Counted from the first letter of the stretch, positions 1-7,626 are shown. The stretch: 16,704 nt of DNA from GWF2-33-9 sp964405755 (GCA_964405755.1 CAYOPF010000060.1:1-16704), one strand, 5' to 3'. The notes: generated by a model not told the origin, from the letters alone. Program-made: numbers and translations.

Positions 1-496
1 CAAAAACGCCTTCACGACCCACTTCATTTGCAACATTGAATGCAAGCGTAATTACGTTACCCTTATCTAAAACTTCGATAATTCGTTCGACATGACCAAA
101 TGGAGTATTGCCCCGTCGCCAAACAATTAAATCGTGTATCGCAGCACGATAAGTTCTTTTCGTGCCATTTGCCATAGCATAATTATAAATAGAATTTGCC
201 AAACCAGATTTTGGAATAGGTATTGAATTTTCAGTAAGTCCCAGCAGTTTTGCCGCTACGGAAAAGCAATAGTATTGTCCGGCGGCACAGTACGGGTTGC
301 CTTTGGTTAAACCCACTGCGAGTAAGTATTTTTCCACCTCACCATCGTTTCGATTCGATTTTTCGGTAGTTCCAATTTGTTGTAATCCAACTTGCAATGA
401 TTTTTCGAGTAAAGCGGAGTTGCAAGGTAGTTCGAATTTGGATTGCGACATCAATCCAAGTGGAATAAGAAAAAATATAATAATTTTTTTTAGCAT
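1..496 (-). CDS. Secreted CHAP/NlpC-like peptidoglycan hydrolase, 3' end cut by window edge
   Basis: Reading the minus strand from the ATG at 496 gives 165 codons without a stop, running off the left edge. The product begins MLKKIIIFFLIPLGLMSQ, a typical signal peptide, so it acts outside the cytoplasm. Residues 66-72 (GNPYCAA) and 134-138 (GHVER) fit the catalytic Cys (C70) and His (H135) of CHAP/NlpC-type peptidoglycan amidases and endopeptidases; WRRG just before the His is also typical of these folds. By family it should cut peptidoglycan peptides or amide bonds. Its C-terminus, including the third catalytic residue, lies outside the window. No good Shine-Dalgarno is seen, but a TTG-N19-TACTTT promoter-like element lies about 40 bp upstream. 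It could be a prophage lysin or a host wall-remodelling enzyme; the signal peptide and its own promoter favour the latter. The gene is certain, the family likely. Confidence 0.8.
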   Translation of the reverse strand, partial: MLKKIIIFFLIPLGLMSQSKFELPCNSALLEKSLQVGLQQIGTTEKSNRNDGEVEKYLLAVGLTKGNPYCAAGQYYCFSVAAKLLGLTENSIPIPKSGLANSIYNYAMANGTKRTYRAAIHDLIVWRRGNTPFGHVERIIEVLDKGNVITLAFNVANEVGREGVF

Positions 497-531
497 AATA
501 CACCGTTGAATTGTAAAATATTGATATTTGG

Positions 532-562
532 AAAAAGTAATAAGTAAGTTGTAATAATCAAT
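532..562 (-). promoter_or_regulatory. Candidate promoter of the CHAP hydrolase gene
   Basis: On the minus strand, ATTG (559-562) is followed after exactly 19 nt by TACTTTTT (532-539). This fits the Bacteroidota primary-sigma pattern TTTG-N19-TAnnTTTG apart from the first and last bases. The start codon is about 36 nt further on. The TACTTT core recurs at similar positions before other genes here. Confidence 0.45.
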
Positions 563-582
563 TAGCCTTAATAATGCTAATT
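560..582. other. Weak AT-rich inverted repeat downstream of the T9SS protein gene
   Basis: AATTAGC (560-566) pairs with GCTAATT (576-582) around a 9-nt loop, about 45 nt past the stop of the minus-strand gene ending at 625. No T tract follows on that strand, so it is at best a weak terminator. It overlaps the TTG of the candidate CHAP-gene promoter. Confidence 0.3.
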
Positions 583-624
583 AATTATTTGAATATCCAA
601 AAAATGAAGAAATCTTAAGTTTGG

Positions 625-2856
625 CTATTTGATTATCCAAAATTTGTGAGTTAAACTACCAACGTTGAGAAAATACAAACCATTAGGAAGGTCTTTGATA
701 TTTATCTTGAAATCAGTTAAGTTTGATTGGATTGGAAATTTTAAGACACATTGACCCAAACTATTATAAATATGTATAAATTGGTTTATATAGCCAAGCA
801 AGTTAAAGTTTTCAATCTTGATTGAAATATAATCATTTGCAGGATTTGGAGATACACTTATGGCGTTGTTGTTGTATTCGTCAACACTCACAAAATCGTT
901 AGTAAGAAATTCTAAATATCCTTCGTTACTAACTCCCGAAGCATTTTGGACGATAACTTTAAATATATATTTGCAATTCTTTTGAATATTTCGATATAAA
1001 AAGGAAGTATCCTGAAGGTTCTTTATCATAAACTTGTACGTTTTATAAAATTTGAGTAATTGACCAGGTTCATCAATAAAAGCATCGCGGAGTTCGATCA
1101 ATTTAATATTGTAACTTTGGGCATTTGGAACTTTTGACCATTTGAATGTAATATCACCAGCTGGAATGGGTATAAGATTAACAGTTGGTTTTGGTTCGAA
1201 TATTTTTGGCGTTTCAAGTATGGTATCGTTATTGCGTTTGTAAACGTAATAACTAATATCACTATAAGTACCGAAATTATCTACTGTTTGTGCGGTGATT
1301 AAGTACTCATGGTTCCACAATACATTTGCAAATGTTCCAATAGTATCACTTTGTTTGTAATTGACTTTAATATCAGTTTGATATATAATTTGAGTAGAAT
1401 CATAAGGATCGATTTTGTATTTCTTTATGTTATAGTTTTTTGCATTATTGATTTTATTCCAGGTAACGATTATACTTGTATCGTTATCTGGGTCTGGGGT
1501 GATTTTCAAAACAGGTGAAGATAATATTTGATTAAATTTGGAAGTGAAGTAATACCTACCAAAATCGTATGTCAACTTTTTTAAAGAATAATCACTGCAC
1601 CTGAAGGAGTAAGGTTCATTGATTTTTATTTTTTGTGAATTTGTAAAATTTGTCGAGAAAGCATCAAGACCAAAAATCAGTTCATTGTTTATATTATATT
1701 CAACTATATCAATTTTTGCTAACTTTAATTTCATCAATTCAGAATAAGAAGCAACCTTGTTTAATGCATCCTTAAATTCATAGATGTAGTACCAGTCTTT
1801 ACCACCATTTGTGGAGCGTTTCAAATGATATTTTCTTTGACTTGTGGAATCATGAAATTTGCCCATTAACGTAAAATCACTTTGATTAAGTAAGCGAATT
1901 TGCTGAATTTCACTAACTTCTCGATGTTCTGTAGGGATTTCGTAGATCACAGCCCACGTTTTACCTCCATCAGTTGTCATATGAATTTTATTATTACTCT
2001 GGAACTTGTAACCATCATATTTTTTTGAAAGTACGAAGAATACTCTATCAGATAGTATTTCGAAGTTAGTTATTAATTCGTTATCTATAAAATCAATAAT
2101 TTGTTTTGTAATGAAGTTATTTTCGATATAAATCAATTTATTCTGTATTTTTCTTTTAAAAATCACGAATACATCCATATTAGGCTTAACGAAAATTCTT
2201 AAATTCGACATTTCTATAGATGGTTCTTCCAATGTATATGGATTTTTATATAAAATTTGGTAGGTCTTCCAACAATCTGTTGTTTTGATGATTGCACTAT
2301 AAACATTTTTAGACAGATAAGAATACAAAACACCAAAGCCAACATTCTCGTCTTTCATTATTACTTCAGTCAAGTAAATATCAGGATTATTGAATCTTAG
2401 AATCTCATTACATGTCCATTCTTCATCGATTTTTTTGTAAACTCTAACAAAACCTGTTGTATCGAATGCTGAAAGAACTATTTTATTTTCGTTAATATAT
2501 TCCAAACAAGAATGTTTTAATGTGACTGTAGTATTCTCTTGCAAAGATTTAAATTCACTTACTTGATTCCAAGAGTTACCAAAGTTATGTGTAGTTTCGA
2601 TTGTATGTATAAACTCATTAAAATTATTTTCTTTAAACATTGATTTTCTAATTAATCTTGCAAAATTTCTACTATCTACTTGATTTCCAAATCGAAGGAA
2701 AGCATGTTTTTCGATTTCGTAATTAAGATAATTGGGAGTAGTTTTAGCACCAAAAAAGATTTGTCCGCTTACTAGGTTATGCGTCATCACATTCTGTGCT
2801 TTAAGAGTAATTGTCATAAATAGAAACGCTGAAAATAATATTAAAACCGATCTCAT
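625..2856 (-). CDS. Secreted Asp-box/Fn3 protein with T9SS C-terminal sorting domain
   Basis: The 743-residue product starts with a signal peptide (MRSVLILFSAFLFMTITLKAQ). A longer frame opens at 2913, but the ATG at 2856 is preferred because GAGGA lies just upstream and the signal peptide then begins the protein. Asp-box (BNR) repeats typical of beta-propellers appear at about residues 192-199, 294-301 (TTDGGKTW) and 348-355 (STNGGKDW), with a degenerate one near 90. Two fibronectin type III-like domains follow (about 445-541 and 545-653). The last ~88 residues form a type A T9SS sorting domain (VSPNPANDYISI ... LPNGLYFLNV ... KFWIIK), implying export through the outer membrane and surface attachment or release. 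The start lies 7 nt after the stop of the cysteine-rich gene, so the two are probably co-transcribed. Propeller folds of this type occur in sialidases and in binding proteins; no catalytic site is recognisable, so substrate is unknown. Confidence 0.88.
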   Translation of the reverse strand: MRSVLILFSAFLFMTITLKAQNVMTHNLVSGQIFFGAKTTPNYLNYEIEKHAFLRFGNQVDSRNFARLIRKSMFKENNFNEFIHTIETTHNFGNSWNQVSEFKSLQENTTVTLKHSCLEYINENKIVLSAFDTTGFVRVYKKIDEEWTCNEILRFNNPDIYLTEVIMKDENVGFGVLYSYLSKNVYSAIIKTTDCWKTYQILYKNPYTLEEPSIEMSNLRIFVKPNMDVFVIFKRKIQNKLIYIENNFITKQIIDFIDNELITNFEILSDRVFFVLSKKYDGYKFQSNNKIHMTTDGGKTWAVIYEIPTEHREVSEIQQIRLLNQSDFTLMGKFHDSTSQRKYHLKRSTNGGKDWYYIYEFKDALNKVASYSELMKLKLAKIDIVEYNINNELIFGLDAFSTNFTNSQKIKINEPYSFRCSDYSLKKLTYDFGRYYFTSKFNQILSSPVLKITPDPDNDTSIIVTWNKINNAKNYNIKKYKIDPYDSTQIIYQTDIKVNYKQSDTIGTFANVLWNHEYLITAQTVDNFGTYSDISYYVYKRNNDTILETPKIFEPKPTVNLIPIPAGDITFKWSKVPNAQSYNIKLIELRDAFIDEPGQLLKFYKTYKFMIKNLQDTSFLYRNIQKNCKYIFKVIVQNASGVSNEGYLEFLTNDFVSVDEYNNNAISVSPNPANDYISIKIENFNLLGYINQFIHIYNSLGQCVLKFPIQSNLTDFKINIKDLPNGLYFLNVGSLTHKFWIIK

Positions 2857-2863
2857 AAATTCC

Positions 2864-3397
2864 TCACTGGCAAATTGAAAAACAATTGTCTTTTTCGCAT
2901 CGAGTAAATCCATCTTGAATGATTAGGGTTATTTTCCAAGGCTTGCCTTCGCCTTGGAATTCCAACGCATAACGAGATTTGCAACAAGTAGTGGTGTAAC
3001 ACTCAACAGTAGTGTTTTTGCTGTCATCCCACGCAATACAATTACCCATATAAACATCGAAAGATAATAGTTTTTCCCCACTAATTGAACAAATTGTTTT
3101 TTTTGCAACATCTTGGAGGATAACTTTAGTAGCCAAATCCATTAACTTCCATAATCTAATAGAATCCTTATATTTCGGGTCTGATAAAGTTACTTTTTCG
3201 ATTGACACGGAGCAATAACCCATACAATCACCACTTTTAAACTCAACGAAAGCACTGCAACCTTCGAACACTTGAAATGTTAACGTATTCATTTGTACTA
3301 AAATATCCCTACATTCGCATCCGGGAAGGGGTGATGTGCAAAATAATTTCACATTGAAAACAATTATAAGAAATGTAAATAAAATAACTTTTTTCAT
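2864..3397 (-). CDS. Secreted cysteine-rich hypothetical protein (14 Cys)
   Basis: The product is 177 residues with an N-terminal signal peptide (hydrophobic to about residue 19). I do not recognise the family. It has 14 cysteines (20, 27, 29, 47, 58, 62, 103, 120, 133, 138, 139, 167, 172, 176), including a GCEC motif just after the signal peptide and an adjacent CC pair. Such density in an exported protein suggests a disulfide-stabilised fold. The signal ends in LFC, but without the -3 Leu and small -1 residue of a lipobox, so a lipoprotein is unlikely. The stop overlaps the ribosome-binding region of the following T9SS propeller gene (7-nt spacing), indicating an operon and perhaps a shared role at the cell surface. 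A well-formed TTTG-N19-TACTTTTT promoter lies 53 nt upstream. Function unknown. Confidence 0.8.
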   Translation of the reverse strand: MKKVILFTFLIIVFNVKLFCTSPLPGCECRDILVQMNTLTFQVFEGCSAFVEFKSGDCMGYCSVSIEKVTLSDPKYKDSIRLWKLMDLATKVILQDVAKKTICSISGEKLLSFDVYMGNCIAWDDSKNTTVECYTTTCCKSRYALEFQGEGKPWKITLIIQDGFTRCEKDNCFSICQ

Positions 3398-3449
3398 TTT
3401 GGTATCTTCAGTTTATATATAAACAATCAAAAAGCACTTTTCTTACAAA

Positions 3450-3480
3450 AAAAAGTAAATATATTAGAAGGAAATCCAAA
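3450..3480 (-). promoter_or_regulatory. Candidate promoter of the cysteine-rich/T9SS gene pair
   Basis: On the minus strand, TTTG (3477-3480), exactly 19 nt, then TACTTTTT (3450-3457). This is a good match to the Bacteroidota -33/-7 consensus. The 5' leader to the ATG at 3397 would be about 45 nt. Confidence 0.55.
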
Positions 3481-3522
3481 TTCTTGATAATTTTAGTATC
3501 TGATAGCGAAATAATTTTGTTA

Positions 3523-3802
3523 TTACACTGCATAGTATAACCCTACTACACCAAGTCCCACGAGGAAATGCACCCCCAGAAATATTGCCCCAAGAGCATT
3601 GTAGGAGCGACTTTCGATAAAGTCTACTTTGGTGTACACAAAACTTGCTATTCCCGATAAAGCCAAAGCAATTAATTCGATGAATACAATCAACATCAAC
3701 ATCCGCAGTTCACTTAGATGTGGTGCCAGGATTACNNNNNNNNNNNNNNATGGCCATCCATAAGCCATTTCGAAGGATAGAATTTTTAATATTTTCGAAC
3801 AT
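3523..3802 (-). CDS. Small two-helix membrane protein, interrupted by an assembly gap
   Basis: The readable C-terminal part (about 70 residues, minus strand) has two hydrophobic helices: one from LMLIVFIELIALAL into SGIASFVYT, and a second spanning ALGAIFLGVHFLVGLGVVGL. Fourteen Ns at 3736-3749 split the frame. An ATG at 3768 is in frame with the C-terminus if the gap is taken as exactly 14 nt, but it lacks a ribosome site. The ATG at 3802 has AAGGTG just upstream and reads MFENIKNSILRNGLWMA up to the gap. It joins the C-terminal frame if the true gap differs from 14 by the right remainder, so I choose it. The gene lies downstream of the capsid genes on the same strand, separated by a palindromic repeat. 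Small size and two helices would allow a holin-like role, but Glu and His inside the helices and unclear linkage to the phage block leave this open. Not recognised. Confidence 0.6.
3736..3749. other. Assembly gap (14 Ns)
   Basis: Fourteen consecutive undetermined bases. The gap is inside the coding region of the small membrane protein, and its true length is uncertain, so the reading frame across it cannot be trusted. Confidence 0.99.
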
Positions 3803-3877
3803 ATTTCACCTTATTTTTTATTTTTTTATTTTTTTGAATTTGACCTGAAATTTGTTAATCAGAGTGCAATTATCGCT

Positions 3878-3899
3878 GGGGCACATCCCAATGTGCCCC
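3878..3899. repeat. Dispersed palindromic repeat, copy 1
   Basis: GGGGCACAT (3878-3886) and ATGTGCCCC (3891-3899) form a 9-bp perfect stem around CCCA. The same arm sequence makes the palindrome at 7400-7419, so this is a REP-like dispersed repeat. It lies between the decoration-protein gene and the small membrane-protein gene. No T tract follows, so it is not a canonical intrinsic terminator. Confidence 0.7.
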
Positions 3900-3933
3900 T
3901 AAAAGTATTCATATAAATCTATAAACTATTAGA

Positions 3934-4272
3934 TTAATGAGTTATTAGCACTTCTACAAAATCGCCAACCTTGGGACTAATTGCAATTCCCAAAGGGGTT
4001 TCGCCGCTTTCGATTGCTTTGGCATTGCCCGATGAATCTGCCGAAACAACTGCACCTTTGGCAATTGTCCCACTTGCCCGCACTATTGCTGTTCCGATTG
4101 CAATAACCGAGGTTTGCTCGCCATTCAAAACTGGATAATCGCTCACGCCGAGTGCTTTTTGTGTCCCAGTGCACAATCCCCCGGCAATACTGATGAATTT
4201 TTGAGCAGGCAAACTCTCGGTAGCAGTAACGGTTAACCTCAATATAGGTTGATAAGATAATTTAGATATCAT
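3934..4272 (-). CDS. Phage capsid decoration/cement protein (DUF2190-like)
   Basis: The product is 112 residues, small, Gly/Ala/Thr-rich and predicted all-beta. The run of short strands (ISIAGGLCTGTQKALGV, then GTIAKGAVVSADSSGNAKAI, then ETPLGIAISPKVGDFVEVLI) is the pattern of DUF2190-type capsid cement proteins, which bind the outside of HK97-fold capsids as trimers and stabilise them. The ATG at 4272 is chosen over one at 4341 because GGAGGAGAAA sits directly before it and because the longer frame would overlap the capsid gene. It starts 11 nt after the major capsid protein stop, the usual gene order for head modules, so the two are probably co-translated. Family assignment is by pattern and position, with no alignment. 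Confidence 0.75.
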   Translation of the reverse strand: MISKLSYQPILRLTVTATESLPAQKFISIAGGLCTGTQKALGVSDYPVLNGEQTSVIAIGTAIVRASGTIAKGAVVSADSSGNAKAIESGETPLGIAISPKVGDFVEVLITH

Positions 4273-4283
4273 TTTCTCCTCCA

Positions 4284-5204
4284 TTAATTTGTGTTCTTGA
4301 TTAAAAATGCAGCTTCGGGTGCAACAACCTTCATCGCCCAATTGTCGGTAGCGCGGATTATTTTCACTTTGCCACCATTTTCGTAATAAGAATCTATTTC
4401 GGGCATCCCATCTCGTTGGAATATATATCCATAACTCGGATTGTATTGCGACTTGCTTTGAGATTGGTCCACATAAGCCACAATGATATTATCTTCCCAA
4501 ATGTCATTGAAAATCCGACCGTCGTTGCTGAACACGCTTTGCCCAATTATCACATTCCTTATTCCAAAAGTTTCCTTCAAAAACTGTAAATCTGCACTCA
4601 TTTTCCCTACATTCGATAACGGGTAGTTGAATTCTGTATGATTGATGAGAGAGGAATAGGTTTCGTTACCAATTATCATTACATTTGGCATTCGCGAGGT
4701 TTGTTTTCGCACTTGCTCTATCGCATCTTGAATTACTGCTTTTGGACTGCCCGAACCAGTAAAGTTATCTTCGCTATCCAATACCAGTTTCATTTCGGTA
4801 TCGTAATTATCAGGTTCCTGCACATAATCTGCTATTGTCTTTTCTTTTTCCAATTGCAGTATATTCAACAAATCAGTTACTAATTTCTGTTCGTATTGCA
4901 ACAAATCATAGGTTTCCATTTCCTCCAGATAATCCATTGCAACTTCCAAATCGCGTTCTTGCAAGGCAAATTCCACTGTTTCAAATTCCATTGTTGGTAT
5001 GCGGTTCGAATTACTTCGTATTGCACGATTGCTATCCCTAAGCACAAACGAATCCTTCCCAAAAACGGGCACTCTTCCTTTCTGAGATTTCACTTTAACT
5101 GTCGGGAACAGATAATGACCGATAAAGTTCGATGGAGTATATCCAGCAGCTAAATTTGTTAAAATAGGATCTACAATTCTTAAACTATCCAATCTACTAT
5201 TCAT
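4284..5204 (-). CDS. Phage major capsid protein (HK97-fold type)
   Basis: The product is 306 residues. The N-terminal part (DPILTNLAAGYTPSNFIGHYLFPTVKV) matches the start of a family of phage major capsid proteins in which an initial helix is followed by a FPTVKV-like strand. The centre holds an acidic helical stretch (about 85-125) and an asparagine/threonine-rich loop region, and the C-terminus (NGGKVKIIRATDNWAMKVVAPEAAFLIKN) is a beta-rich axial-type segment. An excellent ribosome site (AGGAGG) precedes the ATG. The gene lies 14 nt after the protease/scaffold gene and 11 nt before the decoration gene, the standard protease-MCP-decoration head order. It appears intact, with length normal for the family. 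It should assemble the icosahedral shell; whether it still does so is unknown given the damaged protease and absent portal. Confidence 0.83.
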   Translation of the reverse strand: MNSRLDSLRIVDPILTNLAAGYTPSNFIGHYLFPTVKVKSQKGRVPVFGKDSFVLRDSNRAIRSNSNRIPTMEFETVEFALQERDLEVAMDYLEEMETYDLLQYEQKLVTDLLNILQLEKEKTIADYVQEPDNYDTEMKLVLDSEDNFTGSGSPKAVIQDAIEQVRKQTSRMPNVMIIGNETYSSLINHTEFNYPLSNVGKMSADLQFLKETFGIRNVIIGQSVFSNDGRIFNDIWEDNIIVAYVDQSQSKSQYNPSYGYIFQRDGMPEIDSYYENGGKVKIIRATDNWAMKVVAPEAAFLIKNTN

Positions 5205-5218
5205 TTTTCCTCCTAATT

Positions 5219-6065
5219 TTATTTAATTAAATTTGTTAATGCTTGCTCGTAATTAATTTCGGTGTTGCGTTCCATATATTCCAGGACTGCTTTATGTAGT
5301 TTGTCGCGGTCGGCAAGAAATTCCTTGCCGTTTCCCAATTCACCAAAATTATTGGAAGTATGGTTGGTTGCAAATTCCTTTTGTAAAGAATTGAACTGCA
5401 TTTTGTGAAAAAACGACTTTAATTTATCCAGCAAGGAATATTCGTTTTCGGTTATGCGATCGACATTATAAGCCAATTCCAAAATATCCAAGGCATTGTT
5501 TTTTTGAGTGGATGGGATTATTCTGCGTTTGACCAAATCGGAAGTGAATTCTATTAAATCCCTGCTAACTAAAGTCCGTTCGTAGTTTTCGACTCTTTCT
5601 TTTAATTCATTATTTTGATGAATTAGATGCGTAACACTTTCATCGTTGTGAAGATACTCCAATTCGATATTATCGTCCAATTCAGTGAACGCAACAGGCG
5701 ACAAACCCTCCACAGCAGGCGATGCCGCACCAAGCAACCCAACATGCTTTAAATGCATATCGCGAGTGAGTGCTATCGAAATTCTTTGATATTGCTTGTT
5801 GCGTACTTCATCGATTATCACGGGAGTTAAATCGCGAAGTTTTGCCAACAGATAGTTGCCTCGTCGGGCAAGTCGCTCCACCCAACCATGGGCAGGTTCG
5901 TCGTTTTTTTGGATGACCTTTAACAAGTGGAGCAAGTGCGGCACTCCCTTCTGCATTCCGGGAGTTATAGAGATTTGCAATTTTGTCCAAATCATCAACC
6001 GAGAAATTCAATTCGTTCCCATTGCTACTTGTGTGGCGACCAGTTCTGAAAATTTCAATCCACAT
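5219..6065 (-). pseudogene. Mu gpI-like prohead protease/scaffold, frameshifted at an A7 run
   Basis: Two overlapping minus-strand frames together encode one Mu-like prohead protease. The first starts at the ATG at 6065 (MWIEIFRTGRHTSSNGNE, a typical family start) and reads to GHPKK. The second continues as NDEPAHGWVERLARRGNYLL, then ISIALTRDMHLKHVGLLGAA, both family hallmarks. The switch lies at seven A residues (plus-strand T7, 5904-5910). Removing one A gives an uninterrupted 281-residue protein with the usual GHPK-D-P-A-GWV block. The N-terminal part is the protease that matures the prohead; the C-terminal ~150 residues are helical and charged, with an internal coiled-coil-like stretch, as expected for a scaffold. 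The single extra base may be a homopolymer sequencing error, a real disabling mutation, or less likely recoding or slippage. The frame ends 14 nt before the capsid gene. Confidence 0.8.
5904..5910 (-). other. A7 homopolymer where the protease frame shifts
   Basis: Read on the minus strand, CC-A7-CGA changes the frame from HPKK-RRT to the conserved KNDEPAHGW reading. A6 would restore a single frame. Net change is +1 relative to the upstream frame. Confidence 0.85.
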
Positions 6066-6124
6066 ATACTATTAAGTTTTGTGAAACAAATAATTAATTG
6101 CAACGCAAAACTATAATGCAATGC

Positions 6125-6146
6125 CATTTATGTAAAGTAAATAATT
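6125..6146. repeat. 22-bp direct repeat, copy 1 (upstream of protease)
   Basis: Twenty-two identical bases, starting CATTTATGTAAAG and ending TAAATAATT, occur here and at 9176-9197. This copy is 60 bp upstream of the protease ATG. On the minus strand it includes TACTTTAC, a candidate promoter -7 element (6132-6139), though no TTTG lies 19 nt upstream of this copy. Flanking bases differ between the copies. Confidence 0.8.
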
Positions 6147-6247
6147 TTCGAAAGAAAGAGAAATCCCAAAGATAATAACACTCTCAACCCCACAATTCAA
6201 TCTATGTTGATTATTTTCGTCTTTATCATTTTAATAATATTTAAGAA

Positions 6248-7346
6248 ATGTTCGAACCACAAAAAGAGAAACTAAAATCGCTCGACGAAAGAATCCAACA
6301 AATTCGGAGGTATCTTTGACGTCGATACCAAATACGAACTCGTCCGCGAAAAGGACCAATTAACCCACCAACCAGATTTCTGGAACGACCAAAACACAGC
6401 AAAAAAAGTACTTCAGGAGATATCTGCAATAAAAGACTGGATAGATGCCTACGAAGGATTATATAGGAACTACGAAGATATTGTTGCGTTGGTAGAATTG
6501 GCAGAATCTGCCGAGGACGAATCGTTTGCGGGCGAGATTGATAATGAACTGGAGCAGTTACAGAAAAAAATCGAAAGCGTGGAAATCAAGAATTTGCTTT
6601 CGGGAATCGACGACCAACGCAATGCAATACTTACAATACATTCGGGAGCAGGTGGCACCGAAGCCCAAGATTGGGCCGAAATGCTATTGCGAATGTATTC
6701 CCGCTGGTGCGAGCGTCAAGGATACAAAGCCTATCTGGTGGACGAACTCGAAGGCGATGGAGCGGGCATAAAATCTGCTACTTTGGAAATACAGGGCAAA
6801 TATGCCTATGGGTTGTTGAAGGGCGAGAATGGTGTCCACCGTTTGGTACGCATTTCGCCATTCGATTCGAACGCACGGCGTCACACTTCATTTGCTTCGG
6901 TATATGTTTATCCCGAAATCGAGGACGATGTGGAAATCGAAATAAACCCCGACGATATCGAAATGGACACATTCCGAAGTGGCGGCAAAGGTGGTCAGAA
7001 TGTGAACAAAGTGGAAACAGCAGTCCGCTTGCGTCATATACCATCAGGTGTTGTGGTGTCCTGCCAGCAGGAACGTTCGCAGTTCCAAAACCGCGAAAGA
7101 GCAATGAAGATGCTAAAATCCCGATTATATCAGTTAAGACGGGAAGAAGAAGAAGTCAAACGTGCCGAAATAGAAGGCAAGAAAATGAAAATTGAATGGG
7201 GTAGCCAGATTCGTTCCTACGTGTTCCAACCCTACACAATGGTGAACGACCACCGAAGCGAATTAAAGAAAACCGAAGTTCTTGGAGTTATGGATGGCGA
7301 TTTGGACGATTTCCTTAAAGCATATCTGTTGCTTGGCGACCAATAA
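6248..7346 (+). CDS. prfB: Peptide chain release factor 2, with programmed +1 frameshift
   Basis: The coding sequence is 6248-6316 joined to 6318-7346, giving 365 residues, the usual RF2 length. Translation begins MFEPQKEKLKSLDERIQ and meets an in-frame TGA (6317-6319). The site reads CGGAGG-TAT-CTT-TGA-C: an internal Shine-Dalgarno, the slippery CTT and a TGA followed by C, the known RF2 autoregulatory signal. Skipping one base continues as DVDTKYELVREKDQ. RF2 reads UGA and UAA stops: the SPF stop-recognition motif is at residues 203-205 and the catalytic GGQ at 248-250 (SGGKGGQNVNK), almost the E. coli numbering. When RF2 is scarce, TGA is read slowly and frameshifting raises RF2 output. 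This is a housekeeping gene on the opposite strand between two phage genes, which is odd; it appears fully intact. Only a weak AAGAA ribosome site precedes the ATG. Confidence 0.97.
6305..6320 (+). promoter_or_regulatory. prfB: RF2 programmed +1 frameshift site
   Basis: CGGAGG (6305-6310), TAT, the slippery CTT (6314-6316), then TGA C (6317-6320). The SD-like element lies three bases before CTT, the spacing known to promote +1 slippage in prfB. The frame downstream resumes at GAC 6318. Confidence 0.96.
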
Positions 7347-7399
7347 ACGAGCAATTTTGTATAGTTTGAATTTTTAATTTTATTATTAATTTACCGTAG

Positions 7400-7419
7400 G
7401 GGCACATTGCAATGTGCCC
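7400..7419. repeat. Dispersed palindromic repeat, copy 2 (perfect 20-bp palindrome)
   Basis: GGGCACATTG directly followed by its exact reverse complement CAATGTGCCC. The arm sequence is shared with the hairpin at 3878-3899, showing that the element is dispersed. It lies about 55 bp after the prfB stop. Confidence 0.8.
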
Positions 7420-7470
7420 ACGCAATTCAACATGACAAGTGCGTCATTCTGAACCAAACATTCCGGAATT

Positions 7471-7565
7471 TCCCCCTCTGTGAGGGGAATAAACGGGGAG
7501 GTGTTATTATGAATATTACGCACTACCTCCCCCGTCTCATAGGGACATCCCCTCGGAGAGGGGGA
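7471..7565. repeat. Imperfect ~95-bp inverted-repeat element
   Basis: The outer arms at 7471-7488 and 7548-7565 (TCCCCCTCTGTGAGGGGA and TCCCCTCGGAGAGGGGGA) are inverted copies matching at 16 of 18 positions. An inner pair (CGGGGAGGT near 7494 and ACCTCCCCCG at 7525-7534) is nested inside. No coding capacity is seen. The shape is that of a MITE- or REP-doublet-like element. Confidence 0.6.
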
Positions 7566-7626
7566 TGAACATAATTTAATATAAAAGTTTCACCCTGAGC
7601 CGCAAGGCGAAGAATTTTCTTTGCAA

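Noticed and set aside
297..509. 70-codon plus-strand frame at the left end
   Set aside because: It lies antisense to the CHAP hydrolase gene, which has a signal peptide and catalytic motifs; the plus frame resembles no protein.
2857..2913. 19-residue N-terminal extension of the T9SS propeller protein
   Set aside because: It overlaps the upstream cysteine-rich gene, lacks a ribosome site and would bury the signal peptide; the ATG at 2856 has GAGGA upstream.
3811..3836. T-rich low-complexity tract as a terminator
   Set aside because: No stem precedes the T run on the plus strand; on the minus strand it is an A-rich leader before the small membrane-protein gene.
4273..4341. Longer start for the decoration protein
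   Set aside because: It would overlap the capsid gene by over 50 nt, and the extra residues (MGDEGCCTRSCIF) do not fit the family; the ATG at 4272 has GGAGG.
6317..6319. In-frame TGA in prfB suggesting a pseudogene
   Set aside because: It sits in the exact RF2 programmed frameshift context, and the rest of the gene is intact with all motifs.
6778..7195. Several 60-170-codon open frames overlapping prfB on both strands
   Set aside because: These are shadow frames of prfB without ribosome sites or recognisable proteins.
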